This document shows, piece by piece, positions 1-5,804 of a stretch of 5,804 nt of DNA. Position 1 is the stretch's first letter. Every line of letters starts with the position of its first letter. The notes below the pieces were generated by a model that was not told where the DNA came from, searched no databases, and worked only from the letters and a program-made list of their open reading frames with translations. Both the position numbers and the translations under genes were made by a program. The stretch covers positions 1 to 5,804 of the forward strand of contig CANHOE010000184.1 in the NCBI GenBank assembly GCA_947462175.1, written 5' to 3'. This DNA comes from Burkholderiales bacterium (lineage in GTDB: Bacteria > Pseudomonadota > Gammaproteobacteria > Burkholderiales > Burkholderiaceae_C).

Positions 1-8
1 ACCTGCAT
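1..8 (-). CDS. Start of a further operon gene (only 8 bases in window; product not readable)
   Basis: One base after the ExbD stop (TGA 12-10) lies ATG at 8-6, then CAG and GT, where the window ends. GGAAGG at 20-15 stands 6 bases before this ATG, an almost ideal Shine-Dalgarno spacing. The product cannot be identified from two codons. In comparable exbB-exbD operons the next gene is often a TonB-like energy transducer or another periplasmic component, so that is a reasonable expectation but not something seen here. Confidence 0.45.
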
Positions 9-20
9 GTCAGACCTTCC
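9..20 (-). promoter_or_regulatory. Probable ribosome binding site for the next gene
   Basis: GGAAGG (20-15, read on the minus strand) falls within the last codons of the ExbD-like gene, followed by TCTGAC and ATG at 8-6. Lying inside the upstream gene and spanning its stop, it suggests translation of the next gene is coupled to exbD-like translation. This is the main support for calling a gene start at the window edge. Confidence 0.5.
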
Positions 21-411
21 GCCCGGTGACCAGACCGATGTCGGTGATGTCGGACTTCTTCAGGATCTCCAGCACCTCCATCACCTTCAGGTACTGCGCG
101 CGAGCATCGCCCTTGATGACGATGGCTTGCGAGGGGTAAACGGCCTTGAGCTGCTTCAGCCTTGTCTCAAGTTGTTCCATCGTGACCGGGTAGGCGTCGA
201 GATAGACGTCGCCGGCCTCGGACACGGTGATCGCCTTGAGGCGCGGCTTGGCCAGTGCGGCACTCATGTCGGCGCGCGGCACCTCGACCCGCACCCCCTG
301 CACCGAGGCGGTTGTCAGGATGATGAAAATCACCAGCAGCACGTACGCCAGATCCAGCATGGGCGTGACGTTGATGTCGTCAAACGGCGCGTTGTCTTCC
401 TGGACGTGCAC
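10..411 (-). CDS. ExbD/TolR-family biopolymer transport protein
   Basis: This 133-residue protein is close to the usual ExbD/TolR length (about 140). Seen: a short cytoplasmic N-terminus contains the family signature FDDINVTPMLDL at 10-21. A single membrane helix follows at ~20-38 (AYVLLVIFIILTTASV) and carries D20, which corresponds to the essential proton-carrying Asp of the family (D25 in E. coli ExbD). Next come VRVEVPRA and a small periplasmic alpha/beta domain (ITVSEAGDVYLDAYPVTMEQ, IVIKGDARAQYLKVMEVLEI, ITDIGLVTGRKV). The start is GTG at 411-409: the codon two positions upstream in frame is a stop (TGA 417-415), no other start lies before the signature, and GGGAG sits 7 bases ahead. 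It follows the ExbB-like gene after a 16-base gap. By family knowledge, ExbD helices sit in the pore of an ExbB pentamer and pass force to a periplasmic partner. The probable partners here are the DUF2341/LamG head and the next gene's product (inference). Confidence 0.95.
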   Translation of the reverse strand: MHVQEDNAPFDDINVTPMLDLAYVLLVIFIILTTASVQGVRVEVPRADMSAALAKPRLKAITVSEAGDVYLDAYPVTMEQLETRLKQLKAVYPSQAIVIKGDARAQYLKVMEVLEILKKSDITDIGLVTGRKV

Positions 412-427
412 GGCTCAGCTCCCGCGC
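412..427 (-). promoter_or_regulatory. Ribosome binding site and 16-base gap before the ExbD-like gene
   Basis: The gap between the ExbB-like stop (430-428) and the GTG at 411-409 contains GGGAG at 423-419, spaced 7 bases from the start. This site decides the GTG start. The gap is too short for a promoter or terminator, so the two genes share a transcript. Confidence 0.75.
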
Positions 428-2200
428 TCAGTCCGCGTACATCTCGGCCGACTTGGCGACGAATTCGTCGACAAAGACCATGGTGTTGCCCGACAGGTTC
501 TTGATCTGGCTGGCCAGCCAGTTGTAGCCAAACAGCGCCGGGATGGCGACGGCCAGTCCGGCGACCGTGGCCACCAGAGCGGCGGCGATGCCGGGAGCGA
601 TCGAATTGACGTTGACCTCGCCGGCAGCGGCGATCGCCGCGAAGGTGATCATCACGCCGACCACGGTACCCAGCAGGCCCAGGAAGGGGCCGCCCGAAAT
701 CGCGATCGTGAGAAGAACGATGCCGCTGTTGAATTTCTGGTTCTCGCGCATCATGGCCGCGTCGAGTGAGGTGCGGATTGCCTGCAGCCCGGCGCTGCTG
801 AGCCTGCGGGGTTGGCCGGCCTCATCCAGGGGCGTGAAACGTTGCATCACTTCGTCCATACCGATGGCATACAGGCGATAGACCGACGAGCGTTGGCTGC
901 GTGGGTCCTGCACCACCGATGCAATGTCAGTGTGGCCAGGGGTGAGAAGCGCGCGGGGCTTGGCCTTGAACGCCGCGAGGAACGTGTCATTGGCCCGACC
1001 GACGGTGCGCAACATCACCGCCTTGCTCACCATCACATAAACGCTGACCACCGCCATCACCGCCAGCAGGGCAATCACGATCCAGCCGTCAAGCGTGACC
1101 GATCCGATCAGGATGGCGGCGTAGGACACTTCTCCGGCGCTCGCGCCCTCCTCGTCGGCGCTCAACAGCGGCGAGTCGGCGGCCTGGCCCAGCGCCTGCA
1201 ACTTGACATAGTCAGCCGATCGGCTGGCCGCCAGCAGCGTCACCTCGTCCAGTTCGCCGCCAAAGCCTGCTCCGATGAGCGCGTCACCGACCACATCGGT
1301 GAGCGCAAGGTTGCCGGACCCGGCTTCCAGACCGTCAACGTACAGCGTGACCTTGCCTGCGCTGGCCACCACGGCCACATGCTGCCAAACGCCAGGCTTG
1401 AGCGGCAGGTTGGCACTGACCGAGGTCGTGCCCTGGCCGACTTCCAGCTTGCCGCCAGCCAGGCCAATGCGAAGTCCTTTGCCGGTGGCGGGCAAGGCGA
1501 GCAAACCAGCGGCCGGGGCACCAACATCAGTCGGCTTGACCCAGGCGCTGAAGGTGAACCCCTCACTGGCCTGCACCTTCAACGACGGTGATGGCGCCAG
1601 CGCAATGCCAGCACCACCGTCCAGAGCGATCGCCGCGCCGATGGGACCCGCCGCCACGGATTTCGCCGTGCTGCTGGTCGCTGGAATCGCGTTGGCCGTA
1701 CTGTCCTTGAGCGCATCGGCCTGAGCGAAGTGGAAGGTGAACACCGCTGCCGGGTCCTGGACCTTCCCTGAGACGTGCGCAGCACCCGCCTTGTCACCGC
1801 CCCAGGTCATCACCAGCGGGGTCTTGCCAAGTGCGGCCACCTTGGGCAGCAGCAGCCATACATTGGCGAGCTCGTCTGTGGCTTCGAAGTTCTCGACCTG
1901 CGAAGGCAGCGGAGTCTTGCCGTCGGCGGCGAAGAAGTGCAGGTCCGAGCCGTCGGGTTGGGCTTCAGTGAAGGTGAAGTTGCCACTGTGCAAGCGCACC
2001 AGCACCGGCACTTGCGTGAGCTCCTCCGTAACCTCGACGCCAGTGGCCGTGGTGTCGATGACGAGCACTTTCTTTTGGCTGCCATCGGCCGCATTGACGG
2101 CCGGGGAAGCGCACAACACCACCAAAGTCAATATGGCTGAGAACAGTAGATTCATGGTGCGGCTCTGGGTCATGTCACGAAGTTCGTTGAAGTGATTCAT
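428..2200 (-). CDS. ExbB/TolQ/MotA-family proton-channel subunit with periplasmic DUF2341 and LamG-like domains
   Basis: This 590-residue protein is more than twice as long as E. coli ExbB (244). Seen: residues 16-37 form a signal peptide with hydrophobic core LLFSAILTLVVLCASPA and likely cleavage after A37 or A38. Residues ~45-150 look like DUF2341 (VPVLVRLHSGNFTF, DLHFFAADGKTPLPSQVE, NVWLLLPKV, MTWGG). Residues ~190-335 look like a LamG/concanavalin-type sandwich (FTFSAWVKPTD, GVWQHVAVVAS, VTLYVDGLEAG, ELDEVTLL). TM1 is ~371-392, a cytoplasmic loop ~396-490, TM2 ~493-521 with GPFLGLLGTVVGVM, and TM3 ~535-557 with IAPGIAAALVATVAGLAVAI. T512 and T545 match the conserved channel threonines of ExbB (T148 and T181 in E. 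coli). ExbB has a periplasmic N-terminus, so a cleaved signal peptide puts both extra domains in the periplasm. ATG 2200 is chosen because it overlaps the upstream stop (ATGA); M10 (2173) and M16 (2155) are alternatives with weaker ribosome sites. Inferred: it forms a proton-driven motor with the ExbD-like protein encoded next. Its ligand is unknown. Confidence 0.93.
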   Translation of the reverse strand: MNHFNELRDMTQSRTMNLLFSAILTLVVLCASPAVNAADGSQKKVLVIDTTATGVEVTEELTQVPVLVRLHSGNFTFTEAQPDGSDLHFFAADGKTPLPSQVENFEATDELANVWLLLPKVAALGKTPLVMTWGGDKAGAAHVSGKVQDPAAVFTFHFAQADALKDSTANAIPATSSTAKSVAAGPIGAAIALDGGAGIALAPSPSLKVQASEGFTFSAWVKPTDVGAPAAGLLALPATGKGLRIGLAGGKLEVGQGTTSVSANLPLKPGVWQHVAVVASAGKVTLYVDGLEAGSGNLALTDVVGDALIGAGFGGELDEVTLLAASRSADYVKLQALGQAADSPLLSADEEGASAGEVSYAAILIGSVTLDGWIVIALLAVMAVVSVYVMVSKAVMLRTVGRANDTFLAAFKAKPRALLTPGHTDIASVVQDPRSQRSSVYRLYAIGMDEVMQRFTPLDEAGQPRRLSSAGLQAIRTSLDAAMMRENQKFNSGIVLLTIAISGGPFLGLLGTVVGVMITFAAIAAAGEVNVNSIAPGIAAALVATVAGLAVAIPALFGYNWLASQIKNLSGNTMVFVDEFVAKSAEMYAD

Positions 2201-2218
2201 CGCTTTTTCTTCTTCTTT
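2197..2218 (-). promoter_or_regulatory. Stop/start overlap (ATGA) with a purine-rich initiation region encoding the FHA Lys tail
   Basis: On the minus strand the FHA stop TGA (2199-2197) overlaps the ExbB-like ATG (2200-2198) as ATGA. Directly upstream is an almost pure purine tract, AAGAAGAAGAAAAAG (2218-2204), which also encodes the terminal K-K-K-K-K. There is no classical GGAGG, so initiation probably depends on termination-reinitiation helped by this A/G-rich stretch. That would tie channel synthesis to completed translation of the giant exoprotein (inference). Confidence 0.65.
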
Positions 2219-5200
2219 GAATTGGGGTCGTCAGAGTCGTCGTCCTCGCCGGATTCGCCGAATCCGATGGCCTCGACCGTCAACACCAGCGAACTGGCGG
2301 CGGCCCCATTGGGATTGGCGGCCGCCTTGGCCGTGTCGTCTGATTTCTGGGAGGCATTGGCCGGAGCGGCAATCGCACCGAGTGAGGGGGCGGCCACGCT
2401 GACCTGGGCGCCGGCGATCGCACCGCCCGCGGAAATGTTGGAGGCGTTGAGCACGATGGGCGCGACCACCAGCACCGAACCACTGGAGCGCACACCGGCG
2501 TCGCCAGCATCGAACACACCGCGCGGAGCGATGGCGAACACATCGCCCGGTGCCGCATCGGCGCGTGTCTTGAGCGTGGCAATGCCCGAGCCGCTGATCG
2601 AACTGGCCACATCAACCGAGACGCGACCGTCCTTGTCCACGGTGATCAACGGCGGCGGCGCCGAGGCGGCGGTCTTGGCACCCTTGCCCGCGTCGATATT
2701 GGCCCGCTGAGACACCAGCGTGATGTCGCCACCGCCCAGCGTGAACACGCGCCCCTTGTTGACAAGGAAATCGTCACGCACCAGACCGTTCACGTCGCCG
2801 CCGCGCACCGTGAAGATGCCCGTGTCGGCCTCCGAAGGTTTCTGACTGTTACCTGCCGTCAGTCCGGCAAACACCGAGCCAGCCGGAGCGTAGAGCGTGA
2901 CGGCGCCGCCCTGCTCGGTCTTGAACTGGCTGCCGAAGTTCGAGATGTCACCGCCGTTTGAAGCCGCCGCCTGGGGGAACAGGCTGGCGATCAGCGCATC
3001 GAAGCTGCGCAGGCTGACGTCGATGACCTTGCCGTCGTCGGACTTGCGGCTCGCGTTGCCGGTTTCCACCAGCAGGGAGAAAAAGCGTTTGTCCAGTTGG
3101 CCGTCATCATTTCGTGACAGCGCATCCGCCAAGGCATCAGCCCGCAGGCCGACGCGTTCGGACAGCGCGGGGTGATCGTTCAGGTAGAGCGATTGCGCAT
3201 CGCTCGGCAACGCACGGAACGCCGTCCAGGCCTGAGCCGCCAGTGCCGGATGCTGGGCCATGTATTTCAACTGCGCATCTGCAGGCAGCGCCTGGAACCC
3301 TGCCCAGACCTGCGCTGCTGTGGCCTTGCTCGGCAAGTCCTGGCCTTGAGCGCGCAAGAACGCGTCCAGCGCCGTCACATCGACCGCCCCACCCTGGCCT
3401 TGCGCACTCACGAATGTGGCGAGCGCGGCCAGGTCGGCCCCTGCGGCCAGATCCGCGGCCGAGCCGTAACCTTGGGCAAACGCCACGAAAGACGCGTAAG
3501 ACGGAGGAGCGCTACCGGCGACCACTCGGATCGCGGCGCCGCCCTCGGGCAGGTAGACGTTGTCGAGGTTGCCGCGTGTGACCACGCCATTACCGTTGCC
3601 CAGATCGACATGGCGCCCGGCACTGATCGTGAGCTGTCCTGGCCCGCTCAGCACATGCGACACCACACTGGGGGAGCCGTCCGGGGGTTTCGACTGCGTC
3701 GTGTCGACCACGTCACGGCCGGCTTGCAGCACGGTCTCATCGCTTGCGGCCAGTTGCTGGATGAGGAAACCGAGGTCGACGATGTCGCGCCCTGCGGTGA
3801 TGACGGTGGCCTTGGGCAGCGAGAGTGAATGGGCAGCGCTGGCATCGCCCTGAACGTCACCATGAACGGCCGTCAGGCGCGCAACCACTGTATCGGCGCT
3901 GTGCAGACCTGGGGATGCGTGGGCCTCCAGCGCCGTCGAGCTCCCGTCCAGGATCTTGGTGTCTGCCTCGGACAGAACGCGCGGCGCCGCAGCGGTCGAC
4001 ATGCCAGCAGGACTGTTGTCCAGCATGCGCAACGGTCCCGTTCTGCCGTTGTTCAAGCGGATGGAGCCTGAGGCCAGCAGGTCCAGCTGACCGGTGGCCG
4101 CCGGGCTCAGCGTCACGCCATTTGAAAGGACCACATCGCCGCCCATCGACGCGGCCAGCAGGGTCGACGGCAGCAGCGCGTACAGGTTCGCAAAGCTGCC
4201 GGCGCTGCTCTGGTCCTGGAATCGGTTGGGGATCTCGCCACGGCCTGCATCGGCCAGCGCACTGGCGTCGGCAGACAGCCGCACATCGCCGCCCAAGGCG
4301 GTCAGCGCCAGCGAGGAGGCCGCACCGTAGGTGCTGAAGTTGCTGAACTGCGCGTAGGTGGTCCGGAAGGCCGCCTTCGGCTCATAGGTCGGGTCCCAGT
4401 TGCCGTTGGGCGCGTACAGTGGGTCGATCGCACCGGGCAGGTTGTTGATGCTCTGCTCGGTCATCGTGGGGTTGTAGGCCGTGGCCAGGGCCAGCGTGCG
4501 GCCGGCCACCACCTTGGCCGTGGCATCACCCAGGGCCAGCACGGGCGCAAAGGTCTGTGTGACCCCGAGCTGGTTGGTAACGGCCAGTCCGCCGGCGGTC
4601 AGCGAACCGTCGGCGCGCAGCGAGAGATCGCCCTTCTGGGCGTAGAACACCCCACCAGCGATGTCGCCACCGGCCTGCACACGCAGGTCGCCGCCGCCGC
4701 GTTCGGTGGCTGCCGTGCCGGCCAACGCGACCTGGCCATTGCCGGCCGCGCTGACCGACAGGTTGCTGATGCTGCGCCCGGCCGTGACCGTCACATCGCC
4801 GCCACCCAGGGTTGCGATGCCTTGATTGAAGTAGTCCGGCCTCACCCACCAGGCGGTGTTCAGCGTGGTCGTCTGGTCTGCCAGCGTCTCGAACACCACG
4901 CTGCCGTCGGCATCCGTGGTGCTGCGGCCCTGTCGGAACAACCAGTTGTTGACCATTTGCGGCACCACCCGCGGCAGTGGCACGATGGTGCCAGGCACAG
5001 CCGGCGTGCCCTCTACCTTCGGCTTGGACTCGGAGTCACCCGGGATGGCTTCAGTGCCGCCCGTGCGTATGTACCAGCCACTGTTGTTCTGCGGACCATT
5101 GATGTCCCGGCCAGCCTTCACGCTGATCGGCCCGCCCCCGTCGGCAAACGTGGCGACCGCCACCTTGCCCCCCGCGCCGTAGCGGGTGTTCAGGGCGTTG

Positions 5201-5804
5201 CCGGGTGCCACCACGTTGGCGTCAGGGGCCAGCGGTGCGCCGGCGGTGTACAGCGACGCACCGTACAAAGTTTCGATACTGATGAAAGGCTGGTCCAGCG
5301 TCTCGTCGGGCTCGGCGCTGACGTAGACCTTGGCCATGGCCAGGGTGATGTCATGGGCCGCAGCCACATCGATGCGTCCGGTGCCGGTGCGCACCACCGC
5401 CACCGGTGCATCGGTCGATGTCACCGGCGCATTGGCGTTGGGCGTCACGATGCCTGTGCCGCCGGCCTCTTTCATGGCGGGGGTGTACATCACCGCGTCG
5501 CCATCGTCGTCGTACTGGGGCTGGAAGTATTCATCCAGCTTCTGGCGATCGGCCGGCACTGGGGTGCGCGCGGCAAAGTCCAGCCTCAGGTTGCCCTGGC
5601 CCGCCGCGAGTCGATCAGGGCTCAGCACCGCCGTCGTGCTGGCCGCCTGCAAGTCGGCACCGGCCACCAGCTGCAAGTCGGCCGATGCCCCGGCTGCCAG
5701 CGCCCACACCGGCATGGCCAGCCCGCTGTCGCCCGGCTTCACAAAGCCATCGCTGATCGACCCGACCACCGTCAGATTGCCCGCGGCACGCAAGGACAGG
5801 TTGA
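2197..5804 (-). CDS. Giant filamentous-haemagglutinin-like exported protein, DUF3739 type (C-terminal part; 5' end outside window)
   Basis: Seen: one open frame runs from the window edge to TGA at 2199-2197, about 1200 residues. Residues are counted from TTG 5793, which is only a counting point because the frame continues upstream as N-L-S-L-R-A-A-G-N-L-T. The sequence is Ala/Gly/Val/Thr-rich, has no cysteine, and repeats short beta-helix motifs: AGRDI (227), AGRSI (338), AGGDI (374), AGRDI (667), AGRDV (691), AGRHV (725) and several GGDV/GGDI. Family knowledge: these fit FHA-like right-handed beta-helix proteins. The stretch TLGGGDVTVTAG (328-339), the 660-760 block (probable DUF3739) and VRGGDVNGLVRDDFLVNKGR (996-1015) resemble what I remember of the large FHA/DUF3739 family. 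Residues 764-885 are helical and repeat-bearing. The C-terminus is acidic (1183-1189) and then KKKKKR. No C-terminal toxin domain or VENN motif is seen. Inferred: a surface or secreted adhesin/scaffold of several thousand residues, exported through Sec and probably a TpsB-like or other outer-membrane route not present here. The family call is firm; function and partner are not. Confidence 0.9.
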   Translation of the reverse strand, partial: NLSLRAAGNLTVVGSISDGFVKPGDSGLAMPVWALAAGASADLQLVAGADLQAASTTAVLSPDRLAAGQGNLRLDFAARTPVPADRQKLDEYFQPQYDDDGDAVMYTPAMKEAGGTGIVTPNANAPVTSTDAPVAVVRTGTGRIDVAAAHDITLAMAKVYVSAEPDETLDQPFISIETLYGASLYTAGAPLAPDANVVAPGNALNTRYGAGGKVAVATFADGGGPISVKAGRDINGPQNNSGWYIRTGGTEAIPGDSESKPKVEGTPAVPGTIVPLPRVVPQMVNNWLFRQGRSTTDADGSVVFETLADQTTTLNTAWWVRPDYFNQGIATLGGGDVTVTAGRSISNLSVSAAGNGQVALAGTAATERGGGDLRVQAGGDIAGGVFYAQKGDLSLRADGSLTAGGLAVTNQLGVTQTFAPVLALGDATAKVVAGRTLALATAYNPTMTEQSINNLPGAIDPLYAPNGNWDPTYEPKAAFRTTYAQFSNFSTYGAASSLALTALGGDVRLSADASALADAGRGEIPNRFQDQSSAGSFANLYALLPSTLLAASMGGDVVLSNGVTLSPAATGQLDLLASGSIRLNNGRTGPLRMLDNSPAGMSTAAAPRVLSEADTKILDGSSTALEAHASPGLHSADTVVARLTAVHGDVQGDASAAHSLSLPKATVITAGRDIVDLGFLIQQLAASDETVLQAGRDVVDTTQSKPPDGSPSVVSHVLSGPGQLTISAGRHVDLGNGNGVVTRGNLDNVYLPEGGAAIRVVAGSAPPSYASFVAFAQGYGSAADLAAGADLAALATFVSAQGQGGAVDVTALDAFLRAQGQDLPSKATAAQVWAGFQALPADAQLKYMAQHPALAAQAWTAFRALPSDAQSLYLNDHPALSERVGLRADALADALSRNDDGQLDKRFFSLLVETGNASRKSDDGKVIDVSLRSFDALIASLFPQAAASNGGDISNFGSQFKTEQGGAVTLYAPAGSVFAGLTAGNSQKPSEADTGIFTVRGGDVNGLVRDDFLVNKGRVFTLGGGDITLVSQRANIDAGKGAKTAASAPPPLITVDKDGRVSVDVASSISGSGIATLKTRADAAPGDVFAIAPRGVFDAGDAGVRSSGSVLVVAPIVLNASNISAGGAIAGAQVSVAAPSLGAIAAPANASQKSDDTAKAAANPNGAAASSLVLTVEAIGFGESGEDDDSDDPNSKKKKKR
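3163..3318 (-). repeat. Two tandem 26-residue repeats in the FHA-like protein
   Basis: Unit A is encoded at 3318-3241 (residues 826-851) and unit B at 3240-3163 (residues 852-877). They abut exactly and match at 16 of 26 positions by eye. The shared pattern is AAQ-x-W-x-x-F-x-ALP-x-DAQ-x-x-Y-x-x-x-HPAL. Each looks like a helix-turn-helix unit, unlike the beta-helix sequence on both sides. The DNA copies have diverged, so this is an older duplication rather than a recent slippage product. Confidence 0.85.
3337..3495 (-). repeat. Degenerate repeats of an ~11-residue motif in the FHA-like protein
   Basis: Just before the 26-residue pair, residues 767-819 contain three related segments: ASFVAFAQGYG (767-777), ATFVSAQGQG (792-801) and DAFLRAQGQD (810-819). 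They are 18 to 25 residues apart and separated by Ala/Asp/Gly-rich spacers. They appear to be weak copies of an amphipathic helix ending in AQG-x-G. With the following pair they make up a helical repeat block at about residues 764-885. Confidence 0.55.

Noticed and set aside
2104..2120. Possible lipoprotein signal at Cys30 of the ExbB-like protein
   Set aside because: The residues before the cysteine are V-V-L, with Leu at -1 where a lipobox needs Gly, Ala or Ser. A normal signal peptidase I site (AVNA-A) follows.
7..2195. Several plus-strand open frames of about 110 to 260 codons across the ExbB/ExbD genes
   Set aside because: They overlap well-supported minus-strand genes, have Arg/Pro/His-rich or low-complexity translations with no recognisable domain, and are expected in GC-rich DNA.
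428..2200. Flagellar MotA or housekeeping TolQ/ExbB identity for the channel gene
   Set aside because: The signal peptide and DUF2341/LamG head, the FHA neighbour and the absence of tol, ton or flagellar genes do not fit these systems. Only the channel module is shared.
2197..3100. FHA-like protein as a contact-dependent inhibition (CdiA-type) toxin
   Set aside because: The C-terminus continues the DUF3739-type sequence to the end, with no VENN-like motif or toxin domain, and no small immunity gene follows.
2192..5756. Plus-strand and alternate minus-strand open frames over the FHA-like gene
   Set aside because: They are antisense or out-of-frame readings of a repetitive GC-rich gene. None has a convincing ribosome site or domain.
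5791..5793. TTG as a translation start for the FHA-like gene
   Set aside because: The frame is open upstream to the window edge and the residues there (N-L-S-L-R-A-A-G-N-L) continue the FHA repeat pattern, so this is an internal codon of a partial gene.

Overview
The window holds the 3' part of a tightly packed, entirely minus-strand operon from a GC-rich proteobacterium. A betaproteobacterium of the Burkholderiales is my best guess from codon use and from knowing this gene set there, but there is no rRNA or housekeeping marker to test it. Transcription runs from the high-coordinate end to the low-coordinate end. The operon promoter and the 5' part of the first gene lie beyond base 5804, and the next gene starts at the low-coordinate edge.

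Layout in transcription order: (1) 5804-2197, the C-terminal ~1200 residues of a giant filamentous-haemagglutinin (FHA)-like exported protein of the DUF3739 type. (2) 2200-428, a chimeric ExbB/TolQ/MotA-type proton-channel subunit. It has a signal peptide and about 330 residues of predicted periplasmic DUF2341 and LamG/concanavalin-like sequence ahead of the three-helix channel module. (3) 411-10, an ExbD/TolR-type partner. (4) 8-1, the first codons of a further gene, preceded by a good Shine-Dalgarno; its product cannot be read. The spacings (4-base ATGA overlap, 16-base gap, 1-base gap) imply one transcript with coupled translation.

Working model (inference): the ExbB/ExbD-like pair forms a dedicated proton-motive-force motor in the inner membrane. 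Its periplasmic lectin-like head would contact the exported FHA protein, a glycan, or a linking protein, so the motor would help export, assemble, anchor or release the giant surface protein. I recall annotations of FHA-DUF3739 genes beside DUF2341/ExbB genes, but I know of no experimental function for the set. This is the main candidate for an undescribed system here.

The window has no RNA gene, insertion sequence, CRISPR array or intergenic stretch above 16 bases. The long plus-strand frames are antisense shadows of these GC-rich genes.
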